A DNA stretch of 64,000 nucleotides from assembly GCF_014706615.1 (NCBI RefSeq), contig NZ_CP054877.1, positions 930,001 through 994,000 of the forward strand, given 5' to 3'. The position numbers and the translations under genes are program-made. Numbering within the stretch: position 1 is the stretch's first letter; every line of letters starts with the position of its first letter. Shown here in pieces: positions 34,665-45,100 of the stretch. Origin of the DNA: Candidatus Vesicomyosocius sp. SY067_SCS001. GTDB taxonomy: Bacteria > Pseudomonadota > Gammaproteobacteria > PS1 > Pseudothioglobaceae. The notes beneath the pieces were generated by a model. That model did no database searches. It worked only from the letters and a program-made list of their open reading frames with translations, and was not told the DNA's origin.

Positions 34665-35234
34665 ATGAAAACATTTATCAATTCCATTGCTCTGCCAAAT
34701 AAATATTGGATCACCCCATCAAACAACCATCAAAGTAATAAATGGATGAAAAACTTTAACCAAAAACTAACACAAAATATAAAACTCATCCAACTTAGAA
34801 GTAAAACCAAAATTAATAATAACTTTATACAACAACTTCACAATAAATGTAAACAACATAACGTCAAATTACTGCTTAATATCGTCAATAAAACTTTTAA
34901 TGAGGCTTATTGCGATGGCTGGAATCTAACTACCGATGAGATGCTAAAATTTAACAAAAGACCTTGCGCTAATAATAAACTCTTAGGTATATCTACACAC
35001 AACCTAACTGAAGCATTAAAAGCTCAAAAAATAGGCGCTGATTTTATTATTATCTCCCCCGTACAAGCTACAAGAACCCATCCTGAACTTCTGCCATTAG
35101 GCTGGGATAGTGCTAAAGAAATCGTGAATACACTCAACATTCCTGTCTACTTTTTAGGAGGTATGAAACTCCAAGATCTAAAAAAAACCCACCAACTTGG
35201 TGCACAAGGTATTGCAGGCGTCAGTACCTTTTAG
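34665..35234 (+). CDS. ThiE-like domain, surviving half of a Nudix-ThiE fusion
   Basis: The frame encodes 189 residues of a TIM-barrel domain like thiamine-phosphate synthase: KYWITPSN, I-Q-L-R-S-K, V-K-L-L-L-N, then GADFIIISPVQATRTHPELL, LGWDSAKEIV, VYFLGGM and LGAQGIAGVSTF. The S-P-V-x-x-T-x-x-H-P variant is that of the C-terminal half of Nudix-ThiE fusions, not of stand-alone ThiE, whose catalytic role is doubtful. The open frame extends upstream of this ATG to about 34619, and there is no ribosome binding site, so the ATG is probably not an original start. It may be an unexpressed remnant that has not yet collected stops. Thiamine function should not be assumed. Confidence 0.6.
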   Translation: MKTFINSIALPNKYWITPSNNHQSNKWMKNFNQKLTQNIKLIQLRSKTKINNNFIQQLHNKCKQHNVKLLLNIVNKTFNEAYCDGWNLTTDEMLKFNKRPCANNKLLGISTHNLTEALKAQKIGADFIIISPVQATRTHPELLPLGWDSAKEIVNTLNIPVYFLGGMKLQDLKKTHQLGAQGIAGVSTF

Positions 35235-35908
35235 AAGATTAAAATTGCTAAAAAATACATTTTAAATATTAAAAAACTCTCGTTGTTCAATAATGATCAT
35301 AACATATAGATGCAAAATTAATAAAAAAAATCTTAAACATTTAAGCTAAAGACCTTGAATTAATAAAAACTAACAAACATAGATTATGTTCTTTGTGATA
35401 CAAATATTAAAACTATGTGTGATCAGTATAGAACATATATAAATTGTATATGATATAATTTATCACTTAAAATAGTAAGCATTTTACTTACTGCATACGT
35501 GTTCTATTTTATACAATTTAAGCGCTATTGATGACTAATTACACGTTTCCTAAAAGTTCTTAATACCAACCCATAAAAATAAAATCAGTGATTTATCTAA
35601 TAATAAAACTATCACTAATTTTATACACTAAAAACTGTTAATTTCATAGCTAAAATACGCTACGTAAGGTTGTTTGGAAACTAGTCCCTAGTAAAAACCA
35701 TGTTGTATTATTAAATATATCGGCTCTAAATCAATAGTATTCTTTATCAGAACCTTTAAGTCACTCATTATAAATGAAGTTAATAATAATGCTAACTTCA
35801 TTTTAATATGGTTAAAATTTTATTATCGAATTTATATAAATTTATTACCTTTGATGTTTTCAAGATGAACACCTATCCTACTAAATTAAGTTAAATGGGC
35901 GAATTACA

Positions 35909-36088
35909 CTATGATAAACCTAACAACATATACAAAGTACCTTCTAAAATTCTAAATCCGACTCTTTTCATAAAAGAGGTATCAATACCGCTATAAACAT
36001 CACAATCAAATACAAGTAGTGCTTGTTTAATATTTATTCGATTAAAAAGAGTTAAAAATATCTGAAAACATTCATAATTTATAAATTT
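35909..36088 (-). pseudogene. Possible fragment of a TylF-like SAM methyltransferase
   Basis: Read on the minus strand, a 59-codon open stretch contains INIKQALLVFDCDVYSG, followed after ten residues by R-I-L-E-G-T, and stops at TAG 35909-35911. The pattern (L-L-x-F-D-C-D-x-Y-S, then R-I-x-x-G-T) is that of the macrocin-O-methyltransferase (TylF) family around its metal-binding aspartates. There is no start codon in place and no flanking domain, so this would be a relic. The match is by eye over about 35 residues and could be chance. Confidence 0.4.
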
Positions 36089-36279
36089 CTAGTTTAATAC
36101 TAATTGACATAATTTGTACTACCTAACAAATAATACTTTAGATTGTTTAATTTGGCATATTTGTGCGTATTTAATTAATACTAGTAGTGGGAAATTTTGA
36201 TTTTTTGAAGGGGAAATAATGACTAACATTAAATAAAAATTTAAAGCAAAAATTAATCAATAATTCTGTCTTAATATAA

Positions 36280-36313
36280 TTTCTAATGCACCACTTTTAT
36301 GGTGCATTAGAAA
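36280..36313. repeat. Perfect 14-base inverted repeat upstream of gltB
   Basis: TTTCTAATGCACCA and TGGTGCATTAGAAA flank a six-base loop (CTTTTA). No T run follows on either strand. It lies about 70 bases before the gltB ATG, so it could be a leftover terminator of a lost upstream gene or an operator-like site for gltB. Confidence 0.85.
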
Positions 36314-36384
36314 CATCAATAGAATATTTTTTACGTTATAATTAAAAGGTTTTTAAATTTATTTTATTTTATAGATTATAACCT

Positions 36385-39300
36385 ATGAAAACCCAATTAT
36401 TACACCTGCCTAAAGCTCGTGGTCTTTATCATCCAAATAATGAAAAAGAAAACTGTGGCATAGGATTTATCGCTCATATCAAAGGTAAACCTTCAAACCA
36501 AATTACCCTTGATGCCTTAGAAATGCTATCCAGAATGGAACACCGTGGGGGTTGCGGGTGTGAGACCAATACTGGTGATGGTGCTGGTATTTTAACCAAT
36601 ATTCCACACGAATTTTTCATTAAAGAAATTAAGCGTTTATTTGGTGTATTAGTTGAAAAAGGTACTTATAGCGTTGGTAATATTTTCTTGCCACAAGATA
36701 AAAAACAAAGAGTACATTGCATGGATTTATTAGAAAAATCTATTGTATGTGAGAATCAAACTTTTATTGGCTGGCGTAATGTGCCTATTAATACTAATAA
36801 GGCCAATATTGGTAATATTGCTAGAAAATCTCAACCTGTAATTAAACAACTCATTATTACTCGTGCTAAAGGGCTCGACACACCAGCTTTTGAGCGTGCA
36901 TTATTTATTATTAGAAAACACACCTCAAACATCATTAGAACAGATAAGACCTTATCTCAAGCATTATTATTTTATATTTGCAGCATGTCAAGTAATATTA
37001 TTATTTACAAAGGCATGTTGCTAGGATCACAAGTGCTTGATTTTTATCAGGATTTATCTGATATTAAGTATTCAACCTATCTAGCAATGGTACACTCACG
37101 TTTCTCAACCAATACATTTCCTTCATGGGATAGAGCACAACCTTGTCGCTATATGTCGCATAATGGTGAAATCAATACCAGACAAGGTAATTATAATTGG
37201 ATGCATGCTAGAGAAGGTGTATTGAAAAGTAAACTTTTTAAGAATAATTTAAACAAAATCTTACCTGTAATAGAAACTGAAGTTTCTGATTCTGGTAGTT
37301 TTGATAATGTATTAGAATTTTTGATGATGAATGGTCGCACTTTACAAGAAGCAGCATTAATGATGGTACCTGAGGCCTGGCAGAATGACAACAATATGAG
37401 CGCTGAAAAAAAAGCATTTTATGAATATCTCTCTAACATTATGGAACCATGGGATGGTCCTGCTTCTATTGCTTTTACTGATGGTTTTTATATTGGTGCA
37501 ATGCTTGATCGTAACGGTTTACGTCCTTCACGCTACTACATAACCCACGATGAGCGTGTTATCATGGCAAGTGAAGTAGGTGTAGTCGATGTAGCAACCA
37601 ATAATATCAAAACTAAAGGAAGATTACGTCCAGGAAAAATGTTTTTGGTTGATTTTAGCAAAGGTAAGTTAGTTGATGATGAAACAATTAAATCTGAATT
37701 TGCAGCAAAAAATCCTTACCAAGCCTGGTTAAATATCCAGCAAATACATCTATCAGAATTTCACTGTCAAACTAAAGTACATAGCCTCCATACAGAATCA
37801 TTAATTCATCGTCTAAAAACGTTTGGTTATAGCACAGAGACCTTACAATTTATGTTGTTACCACTAGTTAATGAGTTACGTGATCCAGTAGGATCTATGG
37901 GTAATGATTCAGCACTAGCTTGTTTATCTAGCCAATCTCGTATTATTTACGACTATTTTAAGCAATTATTTGCACAAGTCACCAACCCAGCAATTGACTC
38001 TATTCGCGAAGAAGTAGTAATGTCATTACGTTGTTCCATTGGACCAGAAGGAAATTTATTACATGATAAGGCTGAAAATGCTCACCGTTTAGTTATTGAA
38101 CATCCAATTTTAACCAATAAAGAGGTTACCGCATTAAAACATTGCAACCATCGTAACTGGACGAGCAAAACTATCGACATCACTTATGATATTAATAAGG
38201 GTAAAAAAGTATCTGAATTACTAGATGATATTTGTACCCAAGGCTCTCAAGCCATTAAAAATAAAAACAATTTAATTATATTATCTGACCGTAATATTGA
38301 TAAAAATCGTGTTGCAATATCTAGTCTATTAGCCTCTTCTGCCCTACATAGGCACTTAGTTGCCAGTACCGAACGAACCCAGGTTGGCATTATTGTTGAA
38401 ACAGGTGAGGCTCGTGAAGTTCATCATTTCTGTTTAATGGTAGGATTTGGCGCAGATGCAATTAATCCATATCTTGCATTTGAAGCGTTATGGCAAGCAC
38501 GTCGTGATGAAATAATTGATATTAAAAGTGATGATGCTATCATATCTTCCTATCGAAAAAGCATTGCTAAAGGCATGTTAAAAGTCATGGCAAAAATGGG
38601 CATTTCTACCTTAGAATCTTACAAAGGTGCACAAATTTTTGAAGCAGTAGGCCTAGCACCAGAAATAATGGATAAATGCTTTTTTGGCACAGCATCTCGC
38701 ATTAACGGTGTTAATTTTGATATTTTGCAAACAGAAAGTGAAAAACGCCATCAAAATGCCTACCAAACCAATTCTTTAGACAATTTTGGTCAATACTATT
38801 GGCGTAGTGGTGGAGAAAAACACATGTGGGATCCACAAACAATTTCTAACTTACAAAATGCGGCACGCAATAATAACAAATCAGCTTATTTGGCATTTTC
38901 TAAACATGCCAATGAACAAGGCACACGAAACTCAACGTTACGTGGGCTTATGTCTTTCAAGAAAGGAAATCCAATTTCCATTGACAACGTTGAAAATATT
39001 AAAGAAATTGTTAAACGATTTGCTACAGGTGCTATGAGCTTTGGTTCTATTTCATCAGAATCACACGAATCACTAGCTATTGCTATGAACCGTTTAGGTG
39101 GAAAATCAAACACAGGTGAGGGTGGCGAAGACAAAAAACGCTGGACGCCAGATATTAATGGTGACTCACGCCGTAGCGCCATTAAACAAGTAGCCTCTGG
39201 TCGTTTTGGTGTAACCATTGACTATCTTAACAATGCAGATGAGATTCAAATTAAAATCTCACAAGGTGCAAAACCTGGCGAAGGCGGTGAATTACCTGGT

Positions 39301-40899
39301 GCTAAAGTAGATGAAAATATCGCTTCAATACGCCATTCTACACCGGGTGTAGGGCTTATTTCCCCACCACCTCATCATGACATATATTCAATTGAAGATT
39401 TATCGCAACTTATTTTTGATTTAAAACACTCCAATCCATCAGCACGCATTAGTGTGAAATTAGTCGCAGAGATAGGTGTGGGAACGATTGCTGCAGGTGT
39501 TGTTAAAGCAAAATCGGACCATATTGTTATCGCCGGTCATGACGGCGGGACAGGTGCTTCTCCACTAACCTCAATCAAACATGCAGGTTTGCCTTGGGAG
39601 TTGGGCTTAGCTGAAACTCATCAAACATTAGTAATGAATGGATTACGTTCACGAATAGTTATTCAAATAGACGGACAATTAAAAACAGGTAGAGATGTTG
39701 CTATTGGCATTCTTTTAGGTGCTGAAGAATTTGGATTTTCAACTGCACCCCTAATCACATTAGGATGTATTATGATGCGTAAATGTCATCTAAATACTTG
39801 TCCAGTTGGTATTGCTACACAAGATACAGAATTACGTAAAAAATTTACAGGCAAGCCTGAACACGTTGTTAACTACCTATTTATGGTAGCTCAAGAATTA
39901 CGTTTAATAATGGCAGAACTTGGTTTCAAAACTATTAATGAGATGATTGGTCGTGTTGATATGTTACAAATGAATCAAATACTTAACAATTGGAAACAAG
40001 GAACTATTAACTTAGATGCATTATTAACACCAGCCAAAAAACCTAATAAACACACAGATACTTATCAAACTGTTACCCAAGACCATCAATTAGATCAACA
40101 AATTGACAATAAACTAATTACAAAATCAAAATTAGCTGTTAAAAATACCGAAAAGATTCATATCAATTCTATTATCACTAACGTTGATCGTGCCGTAGGC
40201 ACAATGTTGTCCTCATATATTGTTAAAACAAGAGGGGCTAATAACTTACAAGACAACACTATTCATATTAGTTTTAAAGGCTCAGCAGGACAATCTCTTG
40301 GTGCATTCCTAGCAAAGGGCGTTACTTTAGAAGTTGAAGGGGATGCTAATGATTATGTTGGAAAAGGAATTTCAGGAGGTTGTATTATTGTTTACCCACC
40401 TAAGAATTCAACCTTTCACGCTGAAAATGAAATTATTGCTGGCAACGTTTGTGGTTATGGTGCAACTGCTGGTGAAATATATTTATCGGGCTGTGTATCT
40501 GAACGCTTCTGCGTACGTAATTCAGGAGCTATCGCTGTAGTAGAAGGAATTGGTGACCATGGTTGTGAATATATGACTGGTGGTCGAGCTATTATTCTAG
40601 GTGAAGTTGGTCGTAATTTTGGCGCTGGCATGAGTGGTGGTATTGCTTATATTTATAACCCACATCATACATTTGAATCTATGGCCAATCTAATCATGAT
40701 TGACCTTGACCCCATGGATAATGAAACACAAATAGAATTGAAGCAATACATCAATAATCACGCTAAATATACTGAATCAAAAATAGCTATACATATTCTT
40801 GACAACTGGCACAGTGAAATCAAACATTTTATTAAAATCATGCCAAAAGATTTCAAACGTGTTTTATCCAAAAAAATTACATCAAACCAAATAACATAA
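36385..40899 (+). CDS. gltB: Glutamate synthase (NADPH) large subunit
   Basis: GltB transfers the glutamine amide to 2-oxoglutarate, forming glutamate. The 1504-residue protein has an N-terminal Ntn glutaminase domain whose nucleophile is the Cys in KENCGIGFIAH, after a propeptide of about 23 residues. It then has the central domain, the FMN barrel (GAMSFGSISSESHESLAIAMNRLGG, SNTGEGGEDKKRW), the Fe-S cysteines in CIMMRKCHLNTCPVGIATQD, and the C-terminal GXGXG beta-helix (GNVCGYGATAGEIYLSG). It is full length. The small subunit gene gltD is not adjacent, unlike the usual gltBD operon; it must lie elsewhere if the NADPH enzyme works. Confidence 0.97.
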   Translation: MKTQLLHLPKARGLYHPNNEKENCGIGFIAHIKGKPSNQITLDALEMLSRMEHRGGCGCETNTGDGAGILTNIPHEFFIKEIKRLFGVLVEKGTYSVGNIFLPQDKKQRVHCMDLLEKSIVCENQTFIGWRNVPINTNKANIGNIARKSQPVIKQLIITRAKGLDTPAFERALFIIRKHTSNIIRTDKTLSQALLFYICSMSSNIIIYKGMLLGSQVLDFYQDLSDIKYSTYLAMVHSRFSTNTFPSWDRAQPCRYMSHNGEINTRQGNYNWMHAREGVLKSKLFKNNLNKILPVIETEVSDSGSFDNVLEFLMMNGRTLQEAALMMVPEAWQNDNNMSAEKKAFYEYLSNIMEPWDGPASIAFTDGFYIGAMLDRNGLRPSRYYITHDERVIMASEVGVVDVATNNIKTKGRLRPGKMFLVDFSKGKLVDDETIKSEFAAKNPYQAWLNIQQIHLSEFHCQTKVHSLHTESLIHRLKTFGYSTETLQFMLLPLVNELRDPVGSMGNDSALACLSSQSRIIYDYFKQLFAQVTNPAIDSIREEVVMSLRCSIGPEGNLLHDKAENAHRLVIEHPILTNKEVTALKHCNHRNWTSKTIDITYDINKGKKVSELLDDICTQGSQAIKNKNNLIILSDRNIDKNRVAISSLLASSALHRHLVASTERTQVGIIVETGEAREVHHFCLMVGFGADAINPYLAFEALWQARRDEIIDIKSDDAIISSYRKSIAKGMLKVMAKMGISTLESYKGAQIFEAVGLAPEIMDKCFFGTASRINGVNFDILQTESEKRHQNAYQTNSLDNFGQYYWRSGGEKHMWDPQTISNLQNAARNNNKSAYLAFSKHANEQGTRNSTLRGLMSFKKGNPISIDNVENIKEIVKRFATGAMSFGSISSESHESLAIAMNRLGGKSNTGEGGEDKKRWTPDINGDSRRSAIKQVASGRFGVTIDYLNNADEIQIKISQGAKPGEGGELPGAKVDENIASIRHSTPGVGLISPPPHHDIYSIEDLSQLIFDLKHSNPSARISVKLVAEIGVGTIAAGVVKAKSDHIVIAGHDGGTGASPLTSIKHAGLPWELGLAETHQTLVMNGLRSRIVIQIDGQLKTGRDVAIGILLGAEEFGFSTAPLITLGCIMMRKCHLNTCPVGIATQDTELRKKFTGKPEHVVNYLFMVAQELRLIMAELGFKTINEMIGRVDMLQMNQILNNWKQGTINLDALLTPAKKPNKHTDTYQTVTQDHQLDQQIDNKLITKSKLAVKNTEKIHINSIITNVDRAVGTMLSSYIVKTRGANNLQDNTIHISFKGSAGQSLGAFLAKGVTLEVEGDANDYVGKGISGGCIIVYPPKNSTFHAENEIIAGNVCGYGATAGEIYLSGCVSERFCVRNSGAIAVVEGIGDHGCEYMTGGRAIILGEVGRNFGAGMSGGIAYIYNPHHTFESMANLIMIDLDPMDNETQIELKQYINNHAKYTESKIAIHILDNWHSEIKHFIKIMPKDFKRVLSKKITSNQIT

Positions 40900-41031
40900 C
40901 ACTACAAATTGAAAGTGAATAAAGTCTAAATACACTTATTAAATAACAAGATTAACACTGAATATTCACCAAACAAGAGCAAGAACTAAAATTACATTAT
41001 AAACCATAATGACAAGATCACTTTGTAACTA

Positions 41032-41523
41032 TTAGTACCTATTTCTTTGTAGAACAACAAAATTATAGGTATAAAAATTTTTCTCATCAGGTTGATGAGA
41101 TTCACGACTAAGTTCGATAAATTTAGTACGGTCAAATTCTGGAAAGTACGCATCGCCATCAAACTTACCTTTAACTTCAGTGATATACAATCTATCAACT
41201 TTATCTATTATTTGGTCGTAAAAAGATGAACCGCCCACAATCATCAGTTCGTTATCATTATTAGCTAAACTTAATGCTACATCAATACTACTAACAACCT
41301 CACAATTATCAGCTTTAAATTTAGTATTTTGACTCACAATAATATTACGACGATTAGGTAATGACATACCAATAGATTCATAAGTCTTACGCCCCATCAA
41401 AATTGTTTTCCCTATTGTTGTCTTTTTAAAATAGGCCAAATCAGCTGGTAAATACCAAGGCAAAGAATTATCTTTACCAATCAAATAATTGTCATCCATC
41501 GCAACAATAATAGATAATTTCAT
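41032..41523 (-). CDS. folA: Dihydrofolate reductase
   Basis: FolA reduces dihydrofolate to tetrahydrofolate with NADPH. Starting at ATG 41523 gives 163 residues, the family size: IIVAMDDNYLIGKDNSLPWYLPADLAYFK with the catalytic acidic residue after L-P-A, then the NADPH loop ILMGRKTYESIG, NRRNIIVSQN, and MIVGGSSFYDQ. The frame is open upstream for ten more codons, but M-K-L-S-I-I-V-A-M is the normal beginning. It diverges from maf with 55 bases between starts. Confidence 0.96.
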   Translation of the reverse strand: MKLSIIVAMDDNYLIGKDNSLPWYLPADLAYFKKTTIGKTILMGRKTYESIGMSLPNRRNIIVSQNTKFKADNCEVVSSIDVALSLANNDNELMIVGGSSFYDQIIDKVDRLYITEVKGKFDGDAYFPEFDRTKFIELSRESHQPDEKNFYTYNFVVLQRNRY

Positions 41524-41578
41524 AGAAAAGGTTTCGAATAAAGTAAAATACATTGTATTTTACAAACTATCAATCATA

Positions 41579-42184
41579 ATGATCTCATTAATTCTAGCCT
41601 CAAATTCACCTTTTAGAAAAACATTGCTTGCCAAACTAGGTTTAGCCTTCGATATACATCCGCCAAAAATTGATGAATCAAGAAAAAAGGGTGAAACACC
41701 TGAGAAATTAGTTTACCGTCTAGCTCAGGAAAAAGCCAGAGAAATAGGAAAAACACACAGTGGTTTAATAATTGCTTCTGACCAAGTAGCGACAATTAAT
41801 AATGGATTTAATACTGATGATAACATACTAACCAAACCAAAAAACCATGAGGAAGCCATTAAACAACTACAACAAAATTCTTGTAACACAGTAAATTTTC
41901 TTACAAGTTTATCACTTTTAAATACAAAAACCGACAATATACAAACTAAAGTTGAAATATTTAAGGTAATTTTTAAAAAATTAAATATTGATCAAATTAA
42001 CCATTACCTTAAAAAAGAAACTCCTTATAACTGCGCAGGTAGTTTTAAATCTGAAAGCCTAGGTATTGGCTTATTTAAATGCATGATTGGCAATGATCCA
42101 AATAGTTTAATTGGTTTACCGCTCATTCAACTCATTACAATGCTAGAAAATGAAGGTATTGATATTCTAACTGACAATATTTAA
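41579..42184 (+). CDS. Maf-family nucleoside triphosphate pyrophosphatase (YceF type)
   Basis: Maf proteins hydrolyse non-canonical or modified nucleotides; the YceF subgroup prefers 7-methyl-GTP. The 201-residue protein begins ISLILASNSPFRKTLLAKLG, has ESPxxLVxRLAxEKA-like ETPEKLVYRLAQEKA, the catalytic Asp in IIASDQVA, and CAGSFKSESLGIGLF with SLIGLPL near the end, closest to YceF. The ATG at 41579 is chosen over an earlier one at 41489 because the domain starts there. It precedes mfd by a few bases. Confidence 0.9.
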   Translation: MISLILASNSPFRKTLLAKLGLAFDIHPPKIDESRKKGETPEKLVYRLAQEKAREIGKTHSGLIIASDQVATINNGFNTDDNILTKPKNHEEAIKQLQQNSCNTVNFLTSLSLLNTKTDNIQTKVEIFKVIFKKLNIDQINHYLKKETPYNCAGSFKSESLGIGLFKCMIGNDPNSLIGLPLIQLITMLENEGIDILTDNI

Positions 42185-42189
42185 ATGTG

Positions 42190-45100
42190 ATGCCATATCT
42201 CTATTCCAACAAAGTTAAATGCTTTGAATTAGGTCGAAAAATGTATTGGGGTTCACTGTATGGTAGTGCAGATGCATTGGCATTAATTGAATTAGCCAAC
42301 CAACAACAAGTCATTTTAGTAATTGCTAATGATATTGTACATTTTGATAATCTTTACAAATCTTTAAAGTTTTATAACACTGACTTAGAAATTTTAAAAT
42401 TTGATAATTGGGAAGTTCTCGCCTATGATTACTTCTCACCTCATCCTGATATTACATCAAGTAGATTAAAAACATTATCCAAACTTAAAAGTCTTAAACG
42501 TGGTATTGTTATCGCCACGTTAGAATCGTTATTTTCACACTTATGTCCACTAGAGTTTAGCGAAAAATATAGCTTAAATATTCGTATTAATGACAAAATT
42601 AATTCTGATACTTTTAGTAAAAAATTACTAAAAATTGGATACAAGAATGTAACCACAGTAATGGAGCATGGTGAGTTTAACATACGTAGTTCATTGATTG
42701 ATCTATACCCGATGGGTACAAAAACAGCCTATCGAATTAATTTATTTGACCAAAAAGTAGAATCCATTCGCGCTTTTAGCACTTCAACTCAACGTTCTAA
42801 AACTAAAATACCTGAAATTATGCTATTGCCTGCTAGAGAGTTCGCGACAGATAATACCAGTATTGAATACTTTAAAACCAACTATAAAAAAACGTTTAAT
42901 GATAATGGTTTTATTTATACTGAGGTTAGTGAAGGAAGATTACCAGGTGGTATTGAGTTCTATTTACCATTATTTTTTAACACAACAAATACCTTATTTG
43001 ACTATCTAGCGGATAACACTATTATTGCCACGTCAAAAGAATTTTCAAGCTTAGTAGATAAAACTTATAGCGAAATACGTAACCGATTTAAATATGCTAA
43101 AAAATCATTAGACAGGATACCACTTGATATTCAACGAGTTTTCCTATCCAAAGAATTGCTCTTTAGTGAAGTCAAAAAAAAATCACAACTCATGCTTAGC
43201 ACATCTAAAATAGAAAATAAAAATCAGTATTTTAATTTTAACTCAAGTCTACCACCTCCAGTACGCATTGAACTACAAACGAACAATCCGTTAAGTAAAT
43301 TTTCAACATTTGTTAAAAGATTTACTAACAATCAAAACAAAAAAATATTAATTGTTTGTGAATCACTCGATAGACAAAATATACTCAGTGATTTACTCAT
43401 CAACCATAATCTTGATACTTATAACGTTAAAAGCTGGCATGAATTTACTACTAGTAGTAAATCTCTTAACATCATCCATGAGAACCTTGTACATGGTTTA
43501 CTTATCCATAATATTGCTATTATTACTGAAGAAGATTTGTTTGGACAAGAAGTAGTTCAACAACAAAGTCGTCATGCCAAACATAAAGATTTTGACGTGG
43601 CCATTAAAAGCTTAGTAGAGATTAAAATAGGCGATGCTATTGTGCATGAAAATTATGGAGTAGGTAGATATTTAGGGCTCAAAACCAAAATTTTTGATAG
43701 ACAATCACAAGATTTTCTTGTCCTAAAATATGCTAATAACGCAAAATTAATGGTACCAATAATCTCATTTGATCTAATCTCTAGATATGCTGGACTTTCT
43801 CTAGAAAGTACACCATTACATAAACTAGGAACCAACCAATGGGCCAAGGCTAAGAAAAAAGCAAGTGAAGCTTTATTTGATGTAGCAGTTGAATTATTAA
43901 AAATTTCTGCCAAGCGAGCCTCCAAAACAGGCTTTTCTTTTCCTAAACCTAATGATGATTACTCTTCATTTGTTGCCAATTTTCCCTTTGAGGAAACTCA
44001 AGATCAGATAAAAACCATGAATGAAGTACTAGCAGATATGCAATCACAACAACCTATGGACAGATTGGTATGTGGAGATGTTGGTTTTGGAAAAACTGAG
44101 ATTGCCATGCGTGCAGCTTTTTTAGCAGTTAAAGCAGGTAAACAAGTTGCAATTTTAGTGCCAACCACACTATTATCCAATCAACACTATCGATCTTTTA
44201 TAGATCGTTTCACTAATGACCCTACAAAAATTGCAACATTATCAAGATTTCAAACCAGAAAAGAGCAAAAAATAATTATTGAACAACTAAAACAAGGAAC
44301 TATTGATATCATTATCGGTACACACAAAATTATCCAAAATAATATTAAATACAAAAACCTTAGCTTAATTATTATTGATGAAGAACATCGCTTTGGAGTT
44401 AAACAAAAAGAAGCCTTGAAAAAACTACGAGGGCAGAGTGATATTCTAACCATGACTGCCACCCCTATTCCGCGTACATTAAATATGGCACTAGGTTCGT
44501 TAAGAGAATTATCCATTATTGCAACGCCACCCGCTAAGCGCAGTACTATCCAAACTTTTGTACAAGAATGGCATGACAATAATATCAAAGAGGCAATTAC
44601 AAGAGAAATACACCGTGGTGGACAGGTTTTTGTACTACACAATGATATTAATTCAATTGACAATATGGCAGAAAATCTAAAACAAATTATACCAAAATTA
44701 CAGATTCGTATCGCCCACGGAAAAATTCCAACACGTGAATTAGAACAAATTATGAGTGATTTTTACCACGCACGTTTCCACATTCTAGTTTGCACCACGA
44801 TTATTGAAACAGGAATTGATATTCCTAACGCCAATACCATCATTATCAATAATGCACAAAATTTTGGTCTAGCACAATTACATCAACTTAGAGGTCGTGT
44901 TGGTCGTTCTCACCATAGGGCTTATGCTTATTTAATTGTTAAATCTCATCAATCTTTATCTAAAACAGCTAAAAATAGACTTGATGTAATTAAGTCTTTA
45001 ACAAAACTTGGTTCTGGGTTTGTGTTGGCTAATCACGATCTTGAAATTCGTGGTGCAGGTGATTTACTCGGAGATAATCAATCTGGACAAATCAGAGAAA

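Larger units (their letters stand above)
35235..36384. other. Eroded 1.1 kb spacer with fossils and hairpins
   Basis: No intact gene. On the minus strand a 59-codon open stretch at 35912-36088 resembles a methyltransferase fragment (listed separately). An 11-base inverted repeat lies at 35772-35803 and a 14-base one at 36280-36313. GAAGGGGA followed by ATG at 36220 gives a five-codon frame (MTNIK) and then a stop, perhaps the start of a lost gene. Confidence 0.6.
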
